From Bolinopsis microptera (Eukaryota > Ctenophora > Tentaculata > Lobata > Bolinopsidae), in assembly GCF_026151205.1 (NCBI RefSeq), contig NC_087080.1, positions 3,637,096-3,701,095 of the forward strand: DNA of 64,000 nt. Direction: 5' to 3'. Under the pieces are notes generated by a model, which saw only the letters and a program-made list of their open reading frames with translations, was not told the origin of the DNA and did no database searches. Within the stretch, counting starts at the first letter, position 1; every line of letters begins with the position of its first letter. A program made the translations under genes and the position numbers. Positions 45,142 through 59,746 of the stretch are shown one piece after another.

Positions 45142-47790
45142 CTATGATAGTTCATCGATGGCGATCTGTGCTAAAGATCGGAAGGCAGTGATGCTGCCAT
45201 CACTACCATCTCTTAAGATAGACCAGCATGGTTGGTCACTAGTGGAGTGCTCTTGAATGGTTTCTCTGTAGGAACAGCGGTACAGTGGACAAGAGAAGAT
45301 TCGATGGTAATTGTTGTCCAACATCTGACAATTCGGACACTGAGGGTCGCAGTTGTTGGCAACCCTTGCCTTGAATGCTGTGAAGGTGATGTCATGGCCA
45401 TGCAAGAGAGACATTACTTTAGTGTCTGTGCTCCTGCTTGAGTAGCGAGGAAACAACTTTTTGCTCCTCTCATCGATGTTATCTAGTATCTCACCCGGAT
45501 TTATTCTAGGGTTCAGTAGGAGATGTTTATTCCAAGTGAAGTCCATAAAGCGGGTTATTTCGTCTTTTGAATAGCTGACAACACCGTTGTGGACACTAGT
45601 CAGAAGGTCTATTCTGCTTCTGTTGAGCTCGTTGGACCCCCTTGTCCACGTTAGGAACTTACGTATCCCATCAATATGGTGCTGATATCGATGGGCCTTT
45701 GCCTCCTCTAGCTGTAAGATGAGTCCTTGCATAAATGGGTCACTTGTAAGTGCTTTTATTATGAATTTTATAGTGATCATCTTGTAGGATATCTCAAGGG
45801 GTGGAATTCCAAGCGCGACAGATGTCAAATCTTTGGGAGGATGGTGAGTGGATCCACTTATTTTCAAGAGGACCCTGGCATAGAAGTCTTTGAAAGTGTC
45901 TAGGTTATCTTTTAGCCATATTGGAGCAGCATATAGAAGTTTTGTGAGTACTACTGTTTTGAAGAGCATTTTGAGTGAGCTTGCATTCAGGCCTCTGTGG
46001 CGGGTGGAGTTTTGAGTGATCCTGTACCAGGCAAACCAGCATTGTTTCAATTTAAATTTTGCGTGACTCTTGAACGTAAGTTTGTCGTCTATCCTCAGTC
46101 CAAGAACAGTTGATTGACATGTATATGTTATGGGTCTACTGCCGATAATGAGTGGTCCAAAGGCTGTGACATCAGGTGCAGATGAGGATGTTGGTGTGAT
46201 CATAATACACTCGGTCTTGTTTTTGTCGCAGTTTGGGATAAGTTTCCACTTACTGCACCAGACATGAAGGTACTTGCACATCAACTGCATAATTCGATGA
46301 GCACATATAGGATCTATGTGAGAGACTGCTATGCTTCCATCATCAGCATATTTGAAGAGGCTTGAGTTAGAGCTGCATTCCAGTGGGAGCTGGTCCTTGC
46401 ATAACATATCCGAGATGTAGAGGATAAATAGCAGGGGTGCAAGGACAGAGCCTTGGGGAAGCCCAAACCATCCACATGAGCGTTGAAATCCGAGACTGTT
46501 GTTAACCCTCAGCCGTACTTTGCGGGATAACAGGAAGTTATTTATTATCCGCAAAATGTTCCCTTGTATTTGGTATTTGCTGAGCTTGAAAATCAGGCCT
46601 TTCACCCATACACTATCAAATGCTTTGCTAAAATCGATGCATAGTAGGAAAGTAGTGAGTTTTTTCCTCTTGCATTCATCTAGAGTAGCTACTAATTTAT
46701 AAAGATACCTTGCAGTATTTCTTTGAGGTCTAAAGCCTTCTTGCTCTTCGTCGAGTAAGCCCTCTAGTTCGCAATGGAGCTTTATTCTTCGTTCCAAGAT
46801 CTTTTCTAGCAGCTTTCCAACATATGATGATATCGATATTGGTCTATAAGCAGAGGGGTTCATGTAGTTATCCTTCCCATCCTTTTTGATGAAAGTGACA
46901 TTGGATACCTCCCAGACCCATACACCAGTCTCAAGAACAAGGTCATATAGTTTTGTTAGAATCTGAAGAGCTGACACAGGCAGATGTTTCAGGATTTTTG
47001 GGTGAAGATTATCAGTGTCAAAACTTTTGGCATTGCTATTTTGAGCCTTCAGTGCTAAAGTAACTTCCTCTAGACCTATTTTCCCATTCAGATGATCATT
47101 AATGATTGGATCTAATTGGTCGGTAGGGAACTGAGTTGATATAATGTTGTCATAGCAGCTATTGATTTCTTGTTCGAAGACATGATCAAAACTGCATCCA
47201 TTCATGTGTTCACCCGAGAAGAATGATTTGTACAAGATGTTTTCTTTCTGAGTTCTGTCAGAGTGGAGGATACCACCATCCATAAGATTTCCCATGTACT
47301 CGTTAGGCTTATTGGTCAATGTCTTCTTATAATTTTTCCAGAATATTTGAGACTGAGCAACATTGAGATTTTCCAGTTGCTGATGAATCCATTTGTTTTT
47401 TTCGGATATCAAGGTATTAGAAAACTCCTCCTTTGCTTGTTTGTGGAGGGAGATGTTATACGGTGTGTAGCTGGTTTTCATGGTTTCCTGCGCAGCTTGA
47501 AGAGTTCGTGAAAGGTCTGTAAGGAGAGAGTTCCAGAAAGGTTTTGAGTGGGTACTGACTTTCTTGAGAGGAATCCATTCATTACCAATCGCAGATAAAA
47601 TGTTTTTAAAGTCTTGCCACAGCTTTAGAGGGTCTATGTAAGAGTTGATCCTGCCAGTTATGCCAAGGAGAAGGGCCCTGTTAAGTGATCCACACCAAGC
47701 ATTCCAGTCTGTTTTATCAATGTCCCAGTAGAGAAGAGGAGATGCAGATTGAGCAGTTTGTGTATGACAGAATTGGTGGATGATTGGTAA
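45142..47790 (-). CDS. LINE ORF2, 3' part: reverse transcriptase
   Basis: Open from the foldback junction to a TGA/TAA-type stop at 45142 with no break; ATG-initiated part begins at 47481. RT motifs: [37 protein letters not shown] and the catalytic FKYADDGSIA. The C-terminus has CPNCQMLDNNYHRIFSCP, a CCHC-type finger common in Jockey/CR1 elements. No RNase H domain is seen. The intact frame suggests recent activity before the insertion. Confidence 0.9.
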   Translation of the reverse strand, partial: LPIIHQFCHTQTAQSASPLLYWDIDKTDWNAWCGSLNRALLLGITGRINSYIDPLKLWQDFKNILSAIGNEWIPLKKVSTHSKPFWNSLLTDLSRTLQAAQETMKTSYTPYNISLHKQAKEEFSNTLISEKNKWIHQQLENLNVAQSQIFWKNYKKTLTNKPNEYMGNLMDGGILHSDRTQKENILYKSFFSGEHMNGCSFDHVFEQEINSCYDNIISTQFPTDQLDPIINDHLNGKIGLEEVTLALKAQNSNAKSFDTDNLHPKILKHLPVSALQILTKLYDLVLETGVWVWEVSNVTFIKKDGKDNYMNPSAYRPISISSYVGKLLEKILERRIKLHCELEGLLDEEQEGFRPQRNTARYLYKLVATLDECKRKKLTTFLLCIDFSKAFDSVWVKGLIFKLSKYQIQGNILRIINNFLLSRKVRLRVNNSLGFQRSCGWFGLPQGSVLAPLLFILYISDMLCKDQLPLECSSNSSLFKYADDGSIAVSHIDPICAHRIMQLMCKYLHVWCSKWKLIPNCDKNKTECIMITPTSSSAPDVTAFGPLIIGSRPITYTCQSTVLGLRIDDKLTFKSHAKFKLKQCWFAWYRITQNSTRHRGLNASSLKMLFKTVVLTKLLYAAPIWLKDNLDTFKDFYARVLLKISGSTHHPPKDLTSVALGIPPLEISYKMITIKFIIKALTSDPFMQGLILQLEEAKAHRYQHHIDGIRKFLTWTRGSNELNRSRIDLLTSVHNGVVSYSKDEITRFMDFTWNKHLLLNPRINPGEILDNIDERSKKLFPRYSSRSTDTKVMSLLHGHDITFTAFKARVANNCDPQCPNCQMLDNNYHRIFSCPLYRCSYRETIQEHSTSDQPCWSILRDGSDGSITAFRSLAQIAIDELS

Positions 47791-48029
47791 AGCCCCCTCC
47801 CGGGTTGCAACATTGCCATGTTACGCAAATAATTGCCGCGCTAACGAAATATTTGCCATCTTAGCAAAATATGCGCCGTGTTATGATGTATTTGCCAGGC
47901 TGCGCGTGATGATGCAAATATTTCATAAGGAGGCGAATTTTACGTTAGGAAAATGCGCATTCTTAGCAAAATATTTGCCAAACGGTCAGACGCGCGCTGC
48001 ACGCTCCTTTTTAGTTTGTTTACGCGAGA

Positions 48030-48250
48030 ATGAAATCTTCGCATTCTTAGCAAAATATTCGCCTCTTTATAATTTATTTGCGCGAGAGTTAAATCTACGC
48101 TTTCTTAGCAAAATATTCGCCACCTTATAATTTATTTGCGGGAGAGTTAAATCTACGCTTTCTTAGCATAATATTTGCCGCCTTATAATTTATTTGCGGG
48201 AGAGTTAAATCTAGCTACGCTTTCTTAGAAAAATCTTTGCCACCTTATAT
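48030..48250. repeat. 58-bp repeats of the left arm
   Basis: Four imperfect copies of taaatctacgctttcttagc plus aaaatattcgccaccttataatttatttgcg. Confidence 0.85.
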
Positions 48251-49285
48251 TTTACATAACTTCATTTGTGATAGGAATTAGGATCATATGCTGCTTACGA
48301 CTCTGCAGTGGATCACATACTGTATACGTGGATTGAACTGACCCGAAGGAATTATGATCAGTGGATCGAAATACATAACGTGACCGACGAATCGCGTCCA
48401 CAAGATCACTTCGAAATAAGTAACGTGAACCGGCCTGACGAATCACTTGATGAGTTTATGATCCAAAAGAAGGATAGGATCTGACCTGAACTTGGAAATA
48501 AGATAGGATATTGTGTCGCACTGAATATAATAGAGTACGCTACCTGGATTGTAGTGCGACACATACTGTAGTCAGTGTAGTGCGAAAGATTACTTTTATA
48601 GTGTTAGCAGTTAAAAATCTAAACTTCATCCCGTTTCAAATATCAAACCACAGTACGAATTATTGCACTAATGCCGGTTATAATGAGGTCTAAAACACAC
48701 GCTCAAAGTTAAAGTGTGTTTATATTTACCAATTAAACTTTAGTTGATGTTAACTTGTTAATTATAACTGTGTACGAGAACGACTACCTACCTAACAGTA
48801 ACCGCTTCGATTTGTTTAACAAAACATCATTTTCCGAACTAGAGTGCGGTACCTATGACTTAGACTTTACTCCGCTAGAAACAACAAAATTTAAACAATT
48901 GGACAGTAGCGAATCTACCTAGCGAACTTTAGTGTTAGAACTTAGCGGTGACCGACAACTAGGAACCTCTCATTCCGGCCTCCCACAGCTAGGTATCACA
49001 TGACATGGCCCAATCAGTGACGTATCATTTGTGATGTGATCCATATTATTCACATGACAGTTTAGTAAGTAGTTGTGTTTGAGAAGTGTTTGAGCTCTCG
49101 GCATGTGTTCACATAACGGACGTGAACCAGGTCCAAAAGGGGCTGGTTCTCGTATCCAAGGATGTGAGCCGAGCATGCACTGAAGCGGAAAGCTGCTGAA
49201 CAGCCCAAGGCAGTAGAGCCAAGGCGTCCGGATCTGCACAGCACTCTGAAGCGAAGACCTCAGAAGAATTCCTCCTTCCTTCTAC

Positions 49286-49497
49286 ATGCACCTCCACGAG
49301 ACGGGACGAGCCCTTTGTTATCTTCGGCGGGAAGACAGATCGGAATGTACGAGTCGTTGCCTTCTCTACAGCCCGGAACCTTGCTACGCTGGCATGGTAG
49401 CAGCTGGATTGCAGACGGCACGTTTTACGTCGCCCCGAATATATTCACCCAGAGCTATACTATTCATGCTGTTATTGACCAGAAATTTTTGCTGTGA
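49286..49497 (+). pseudogene. MULE transposase-like fragment, left arm
   Basis: LLRWHGSSWIADGTFYVAPN followed by IFTQSYTIHAVI resembles the W-x-x-D-G-T-F ... YTIH region of MULE-type transposases. Only some 45 residues of similarity remain, with a frame change before it (EPFVIFGGK in another frame) and a stop after KFLL. Confidence 0.5.
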
Positions 49498-51353
49498 AAT
49501 CAGTGGATACCTGAAGATTGAGAGATGGACGCCTCGAGATTGTTCTACAACAAACTTTTTGTGAATTACCTAAGTTATGTTTGTAAACAGTAAAATAACT
49601 AATTCGTCAATCATGGATATGCAGATGATCCAGTTTCTCTCTAAACTTAAAACTCCGTAATATTTTAAATCGATTTACTCGCGCATTCTTGGAAAAAATA
49701 ATTGCCAAACAGTTTGACGCGCGTTGCACGCCCCTTTTTGGTTTGTTTACGCGAGAATGCAATCTTCGCATTATTAGCAAAATATTCGCGTCCTTATAAT
49801 TATTTGCGCGACGCAAATAAATCTTCGCTTCCTTAGGGAAATATCGCCACCTTATAATTTATTTGCGAGAGGATTCAATTTGTGTTTTTTATGTTCGTGC
49901 AGTTCTTAGCAAAATATTTATCTGAACGAAAGCTCAAAATTTACCGAGAAATTGACCGTCTAATTAATCTATTTTGATGACTGTTTCTGACCTAAAATTG
50001 CACAAAAAATCGATTTAAGTAGGTTTCAGAACCTATAAACAAATCCTTATTCCTCAAAATTTATGTTTTATAGTTAATACGAGCAACAAGCAACGCCAAC
50101 ATGTAGGTATATTGTATTGATCCTTCGGTTCTACAGCTCTTGACCTAGGGCTGAAACCGTAAGATCGAGGCAATCCTCACCTCAACTGATCGAACTTGAT
50201 CGGAGAGCAGAGTACGACAAAACACAGCAGGTAAGCAATTCATTTTTCTGACTGTTCCTCACCTGTACAACGTTGCACGAGAAATCGATTTAAATTGGTT
50301 TTACAGCCCTAATCATGACCTACGGAGTTGAACTTAAGCTGAGACCGAAAGATCGAGGCAATCCTCACCTTCAATGATCGAACAGGTACTACTAACATCG
50401 ATCACGTGATATGACCGTAAGTTGACCCGAACTAAAGTCAACTACCTTCTGAACACGCACTGAAGTCCACCAGGGAAATATATTGAAAAATATATTTTGT
50501 CAAACTCGAAGAAAACTTCTTGTGAATTACCTAAGTTATGTTTGTAAACAGTAAAATAACTAATTCGTCAATCATGGATATGCAGATGATCCAGTTTCTC
50601 TCTAAACTTAAAACTTCGTGATATTTCAATCGATTTTACTCGAATTCTTTAAAAAATATTTGCCTAATAACGGTCTGACGCGCGTTGCACGCTCCTTTTT
50701 AGTTTGTTTACACGAGAATGAAATCTTCGCATTGTTAGCAAAATATTCGCCTCCTTATAATTTATTTGCGCGAAAGTTAAATCTACGCTTTCTTAGCAAA
50801 ATATTCGCCTCCTTATGATTTATTCGCGCGAGGATTGAATATGCGCGTTTTTAAGTTCTTACTTCTTAGCAAAATATTTATTTGAACGAAAACTCAAAAT
50901 TTACCGAGAAATCGACCTTTTTATTAACTCATTTTGATGACTGTTTCTGATCAGAAATTGCACGAAAAATCGATTTAACTAGGTTTCAGAACCTATAAAC
51001 AATTCTTTATCCGTCAAAATTGATTTTTTATAGTTAATACGAGCAACAAGCAACATATATTTTGATCCTATTATATGGTTCTACTCATGGTATGACCTAG
51101 GGAGTTAAGCTGAAACCGAAAGATCGAGGCAATCGAACAAGTAGGTACTAACACAATTTTCAGATAGAAATGTTCGTTGCAATATTATTTTTATTGCAGC
51201 TTTGCAACTTGAGCGAAGTAAAGAGCAAAGTACGAAAAAACACAGCAGGCAAGCAACTCATTTTGGTGACTATTCCTCATTTAACTGCTAACGTTGCACG
51301 AGAAATCGATTTTAGTTGGTTTTAAAGCCCAATAACGCTTTTACGCTTCATTA

Positions 51354-53540
<2,187 letters not shown>

Positions 53541-55580
53541 AGGAATAAGAAAGCGTAAAAGCGTATTGGGCTGTAAAACCAACTATAATCGATATCTCGT
53601 GCAACGTTAGCAGTTAAATGAGGAACAGTCACCAAAATGAGTTGCTTGCCTGCTGTGTTTTTTCGTACTTTGCTCTTTACGCTCAAGTTGCATAGCTGCA
53701 ATAAACATAATATTGCAACGAACATTTCTATCTGAAAATTGTGTTAGTACCTACTTGTTCGATTGCCTCGATCTTTCGGTTTCAGCTTAACTCCCTAGGT
53801 CATATCATGAGTAGAACCATAGGATCAAAATATATGTTTCTTGTTGCTCGTATTAACTATAAAATATCAATTTTGAGGGATAAGGAATTGTTTATATGTT
53901 CTGAAACCTAGTTAAATCGATTTTTCGTGCAATTTCTGATCAGAAACAGTCATCAAAATGAGTTAATAAAAAGGTCGATTTCTCGGTAAATTTTGAGTTT
54001 TCGTTCAAATAAATATTTTGCTAAGAAGTAAGAACTTAAAAAACGCGCATATTCAATCCTCGCGCGAATAAATCATAAGGAGGCGAATATATTGCTAAGA
54101 AAGCGTAGATTTAACTCTCGCGCAAATAAATTATAAGGAGGCGAATATTTTGCTAACAATGCGAAGATTTCATTCTCGTGTAAACAAACTAAAAAGGAGC
54201 GTGCAACGCGCGTCAGACCGTTATTAGGCAAATATTTTTTAAAGAATTCGAGTAAAATCGATTGAAATATCACGAAGTTTTTAAGTTTAGAGAGAAACTG
54301 GATCATCTGCATATCCATGATTGACGAATTAGTTATTTTACTGTTTACAAACATAACTTAGGTAATTCACAAGAAGTTTTCTTCGAGTTTGACAAAATAT
54401 ATTTTTCAATATATTTCCCTGGTGGACTTCAGTGCGTGTTCAGAAGGTAGTTGACTTTAGTTCGGGTCAACTTACGGTCATATCACGTGATCGATGTTAG
54501 TAGTACCTGTTCGATCATTGAAGGTGAGGATTGCCTCGATCTTTCGGTCTCAGCTTAAGTTCAACTCCGTAGGTCATGATTAGGGCTGTAAAACCAATTT
54601 AAATCGATTTCTCGTGCAACGTTGTACAGGTGAGGAACAGTCAGAAAAATGAATTGCTTACCTGCTGTGTTTTGTCGTACTCTGCTCTCCGATCAAGTTC
54701 GATCAGTTGAGGTGAGGATTGCCTCGATCTTACGGTTTCAGCCCTAGGTCAAGAGCTGTAGAACCGAAGGATCAATACAATATACCTACATGTTGGCGTT
54801 GCTTGTTGCTCGTATTAACTATAAAACATAAATTTTGAGGAATAAGGATTTGTTTATAGGTTCTGAAACCTACTTAAATCGATTTTTTGTGCAATTTTAG
54901 GTCAGAAACAGTCATCAAAATAGATTAATTAGACGGTCAATTTCTCGGTAAATTTTGAGCTTTCGTTCAGATAAATATTTTGCTAAGAACTGCACGAACA
55001 TAAAAAACACAAATTGAATCCTCTCGCAAATAAATTATAAGGTGGCGAATATTTCCCTAAGGAAGCGAAGATTTATTTGCGTCGCGCAAATAATTATAAG
55101 GACGCGAATATTTTGCTAATAATGCGAAGATTGCATTCTCGCGTAAACAAACCAAAAGGGGCGTGCAACGCGCGTCAAACTGTTTGGCAATTATTTTTCC
55201 AAGAATGCGCGAGTAAATCGATTTAAAATATTACGGAGTTTTAAGTTGAGAGAGAAACTGGATCATCTGCATATCCATGATTGACGAATTAGTTATTTTA
55301 CTGTTTACAAACATAACTTAGGTAATTCACAAAAAGTTTTCTTCGAATTTGACAAAATAGATTTTTCAATATATTTCCCTGGTGGACTTCAGTGCGTGTT
55401 CTGAAGGTAGTTGACTTTAGTTCGGGTCAACTTACGGTCATATCACGTGATCGATGTCATGAGGGGTTATTCGGAATCAGCGTTCGAAAATACACCGATT
55501 GAAGTTGGTTTAAACAGTCGGGGGCCCTTGTAGAACAATCTCGAGGCGTCCATCTCTCAATCTTCAGGTATCCACTGATT

Positions 55581-55792
55581 TCACAGCAAAAATTTCTGGT
55601 CAATAACAGCATGAATAGTATAGCTCTGGGTGAATATATTCGGGGCGACGTAAAACGTGCCGTCTGCAATCCAGTTGCTACCATGCCAGCGTAGCAAGGT
55701 TCCGGGCTGTAGAAAAGGGAACGACTCGTACATTCCAATCTGTCTTCCCGCCGAAGATAACAAAGGGCTCGTCCCGTCTCGTGGAGGTGCAT
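55581..55792 (-). pseudogene. MULE transposase-like fragment, right arm
   Basis: Mirror copy of the left-arm fragment with a few substitutions (FPFLQPG for LPSLQPG, GSNW for GSSW). Confidence 0.5.
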
Positions 55793-56819
55793 GTAGAAGG
55801 AAGGAGGAATTCTTCTGAGGTCTTCGCTTCAGAGTGCTGTGCAGATCCGGACGCCTTGGCTCTACTGCCTTGGGCTGTTCAGCAGCTTTCCGCTTCAGTG
55901 CATGCTCGGCTCACATCCTTGGATACGAGAACCAGCCCCTTTTGGACCTGGCTCACGTCCGTTATGTGAACACATGCCGAGAGCTCAAACACTTCTCAAA
56001 CACAACTACTTACTAAACTGTCATGTGAATAATATGGATCACATCACAAATGATACGTCACTGATTGGGCCATGTCATGTGATACCTAGCTGTGGGAGGC
56101 CGGAATGAGAGGTTCCTAGTTGTCGGTCACCGCTAAGTTCTAACACTAAAGTTCGCTAGGTAGATTCGCTACTGTCCAATTGTTTAAATTTTGTTGTTTC
56201 TAGCGGAGTAAAGTCTAAGTCATAGGTACCGCACTCTAGTTCGGAAAATGATGTTTTGTTAAACAAATCGAAGCGGTTACTGTTAGGTAGGTAGTCGTAC
56301 TCGAACACAGTTATAATTAACAAGTTAACATCAACTAAAGTTTAATTGGTAAATATAAACACACTTTAACTTTGAGCGTGTGTTTTAGACCTCATTATAA
56401 CCGGCATTAGTGCAATAATTCGTACTGTGGTTTGATATTTGAAACGGGATGAAGTTTAGATTTTTAACTGCTAACACTATAAAAGTAATCTTTCGCACTA
56501 CACTGACTACAGTATGTGTCGCACTACAATCCAGGTAGCGTACTCTATTATATTCAGTGCGACACAATATCCTATCTTATTTCCAAGTTCAGGTCAGATC
56601 CTATCCTTCTTTTGGATCATAAACTCATCAAGTGATTCGTCAGGCCGGTTCACGTTACTTATTTCGAAGTGATCTTGTGGACGCGATTCGTCGGTCACGT
56701 TATGTATTTCGATCCACTGATCATAATTCCTTCGGGTCAGTTCAATCCACGTATACAGTATGTGATCCACTGCAGAGTCGTAAGCAGCATATGATCCTAA
56801 TTCCTATCACAAATGAAGT

Positions 56820-57110
56820 TATGTAAAATATAAGGTGGCAAAGATTTTTCTAAGAAAGCGTAGCTAGATTTAACTCTCCCGCAAATAAATTATAAGGCGG
56901 CAAATATTATGCTAAGAAAGCGTAGATTTAACTCTCCCGCAAATAAATTATAAGGTGGCGAATATTTTGCTAAGAAAGCGTAGATTTAACTCTCGCGCAA
57001 ACAAATTATAAGGTGGCGAATATTTTGCTAAGAAAGCGTAGATTTAACTCTCGCGCAAATAAATTATAAAGAGGCGAATATTTTGCTAAGAATGCGAAGA
57101 TTTCATTCTC
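56820..57110. repeat. 58-bp repeats of the right arm
   Basis: Five copies of the same unit in reverse orientation, one more than in the left arm. Confidence 0.85.
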
Positions 57111-57344
57111 GCGTAAACAAACTAAAAAGGAGCGTGCAGCGCGCGTCTGACCGTTTGGCAAATATTTTGCTAAGAATGCGCATTTTCCTAACGTAAAATT
57201 CGCCTCCTTATGAAATATTTGCATCATCACGCGCAGCCTGGCAAATACATCATAACACGGCGCATATTTTGCTAAGATGGCAAATATTTCGTTAGCGCGG
57301 CAATTATTTGCGTAACATGGCAATGTTGCAACCCGGGAGGGGGC

Positions 57345-58041
57345 TTGGTAAGTGACCTCTATTTGGAGCACCTGTGAAGAGTTCACTTTCACTGTCAATG
57401 CTGGACGATTGGTATAGCCTACATACTTTACCCTTCAACAAAGCAAGGTCAATGATACTCCCACCATTATGGGAGACGAATGTATTGGTGTTCGGAGTGA
57501 TGCATGTCAGATTATGCTGAGCGATGAATGAATCCAGCTGTCTTCCACGGTCGGTTGTGATGATATCTCCCCAGGAGATGTGCCTACTGTTGAAGTCACC
57601 AATTATTATTACATCTTTGATTTTGAACTTGGAGCAGTATTGGAGAGCTTTTGTGATGTTGGTAAGTGCTGAGCTCAGGTTGTTTGTAGAAGTTAGGGAG
57701 TGGTTTACATATACATTACCAATCATTACTACCGTTGAATTGTACCTAACAGTGACCCAGAGTGCATCAGTGGTTGTATCTTGAAGTTCACTGATTTGTT
57801 GTGGGACAAGCCTGGGGGAAACACTGGTGGACACTCCTCTGCTATTGTTTACCGAAAATGTATCCAGATTATGAAAGGTATTTAAGTGGGGTCTGGAGTT
57901 ATCCAGTAGAGTTTCTTGTAGAGCCACAATGTCATTTTTGAACTTAAAGTTGAATCTATCAATTGCTGTAATAGACCTGTTTGATAGCCCACTGACATTT
58001 ATTTGACAGATATGAAGACTTCCGTTGTTTTTAGTAATCAT
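57345..58041 (-). CDS. LINE ORF2, 5' part: APE-type endonuclease
   Basis: Starts at the ATG overlapping the ORF1 stop. Motifs: ICQINVSGL, IVALQETLLD, VIIGDFNSRHISWGD, and the final RGHLP where SDHLP is usual. The palindromic element enters after the CCA codon for this Pro. Without it, translation would run directly into the frame that resumes at 47790. The first position of the SDH catalytic motif is changed (G for D), which could affect endonuclease activity. Confidence 0.85.
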
Positions 58042-59746
58042 GGTGGTTACTTTGTTTAATCAGATTCATTTTTTCTATGAAATGTGGGCATTGGTTTGAG
58101 AAGGCTGTATGATTTCCTCTGCAGTTGCGGCAGCAGTAATTTGATGGATGGGTTCTCTCCGGGCATTCTTTATCAGTGTGGTTTTCTGAGGAACAGAATC
58201 CACATGCTGCTTTGCTGCGGCACCATTTCACAGGGTGTCCAAATCTTTTGCAGCCATGACATTGCATTGGTTTTTTGGTGAACTTGAATTGAGCAACTTC
58301 TAGCCATAAGTGTTCAAGACCGAATCCCTTGCTTATTGCTTGTGTAAGATCCTCATGTGACTTAAAGATGACTTTAACAGAGTTTGATGATTTGCCCAAG
58401 CGAGTTACGTGAGTGCTATTCAAATTGGCATTATTAAGTCCATCAGAGACAGAGCCCATATCAATGTTTATGGGGACATGCCTTATGATGCCTACATGCT
58501 TTGTCAGATGCTGGTCAGTCATTCTGAATATCGCTGTGCCCATTTTTGCGCTGGTGTCTTTAAAATAGTGGGATTGCCATCCATTTAGTACTTGTTTGAT
58601 ATCATCCTCAGAGTTTAGTTGAAGAATGATGTTGCCATATCTTGTCTTTTTAATGTACTTTATCTTCATTTGCTTAAACAGTTTGTTAAACTCTGATTTA
58701 AGTGAGGTATCATTTGACACCACCTTTTTGTTTGTGACTTGCTTTATGATAACAGACATCTTGGGATCAACTAAATAGTCGGTTCCCACTGCACTAGCTG
58801 ATTTTTTTGTTAACTCTTTGACTGGGGGTTCTATGAAAGTGTTGGTGCTCAAATGAGAGTGAGGTGGTCTTGCCTTTTCAGAATATGATGCAGGTGGTTT
58901 GTATACATTTTCTGCAGACATTGTAAAGGGCTTGCTCTGAGCTGGATTATGGGATAGAGTTATGGCGGAGATTAACGTTTTTACATCTTCTTTTAGTGCA
59001 GCTCTTAGTTCCATTGTGATGGAGTCTTTGAGTTGCTGAATATTGGTAATCTCATGTTCAGATTGCTGTGACTTCGTATCTTGGTAGTCAGGGAGTGAAA
59101 ATTGGGAGATATCAAAATCTCCTTCAAGGGAACTTGAGGTAGTATCATTCACCAGTTTATCTTTTTTCTCAACAGCATCTATGAATTTCTCCTGAGTATG
59201 TAGAGATATCTTTTCCAGGATATCATCAAAGGAAATAGAGTTGCAGCCATTGCAAAACCATTTGTTGTTCTGGGAGATTCCAAGTGCTGTGAAATTTGTG
59301 TGGCTCAGGGTACGCATCTTTTGTTTGTGAGCTGTTACTTGTTTCACCTTGTAACAGGTGTAATGAACTGAAAGTTTGCATAGATAGCATGTAAGAAGCT
59401 GATCAGCGCTAACATCTTGGTTACAGATTGTACATGAGCCACCAGTATCATTGATACCCTCCTCAGCTCTAGATTCAATTCTGTAGTCAAAATTGTTGTT
59501 AAATGTTATGTTGGGAGGTGTGAATGCATCCCCATCTTCTTGATCCGTCTCGTTGATGTCAGGTGTACTGCCTTCAAGTACAAGTGAGCTAGATGATGTT
59601 GATGATAGAGTGCTCCTTTCACTTGATTCCATCCTGTATCTTTGTGGAGGTTCTTTCGATTCTGGTTCAACAGAGTTATTTTTGCCAGACTCTAGCATAT
59701 CATGCTTAGGTGTTAAGCTTTGAGGTTTGAGTCTTAGCAGATTCAA
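58031..59746 (-). CDS. LINE ORF1: PHD finger and zinc-knuckle protein
   Basis: 571 residues. A PHD-type finger is centred on residues 104-175 (SCTICNQDVSADQLLTCYLC, then WFCNGCN). The C-terminal part has three knuckle-like motifs: CHGCKRFGHPVKWC, CGFCSSENHTDKEC and CCRNCRGNHTAFSNQC. The middle (about 340-490) resembles the RNA-binding part of gag-like ORF1 proteins. It would coat LINE RNA. Stop and the ATG of ORF2 overlap (ATGATTACTAA), implying coupled translation. The frame is intact. Confidence 0.85.
   Translation of the reverse strand: MNLLRLKPQSLTPKHDMLESGKNNSVEPESKEPPQRYRMESSERSTLSSTSSSSLVLEGSTPDINETDQEDGDAFTPPNITFNNNFDYRIESRAEEGINDTGGSCTICNQDVSADQLLTCYLCKLSVHYTCYKVKQVTAHKQKMRTLSHTNFTALGISQNNKWFCNGCNSISFDDILEKISLHTQEKFIDAVEKKDKLVNDTTSSSLEGDFDISQFSLPDYQDTKSQQSEHEITNIQQLKDSITMELRAALKEDVKTLISAITLSHNPAQSKPFTMSAENVYKPPASYSEKARPPHSHLSTNTFIEPPVKELTKKSASAVGTDYLVDPKMSVIIKQVTNKKVVSNDTSLKSEFNKLFKQMKIKYIKKTRYGNIILQLNSEDDIKQVLNGWQSHYFKDTSAKMGTAIFRMTDQHLTKHVGIIRHVPINIDMGSVSDGLNNANLNSTHVTRLGKSSNSVKVIFKSHEDLTQAISKGFGLEHLWLEVAQFKFTKKPMQCHGCKRFGHPVKWCRSKAACGFCSSENHTDKECPERTHPSNYCCRNCRGNHTAFSNQCPHFIEKMNLIKQSNHHDY

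Noticed and set aside
48970..49239. Minus-strand frames overlapping the MULE-like fragment
   Set aside because: No recognisable domain and opposite to the transposase-like frame; mirrored only because the arms are inverted copies.
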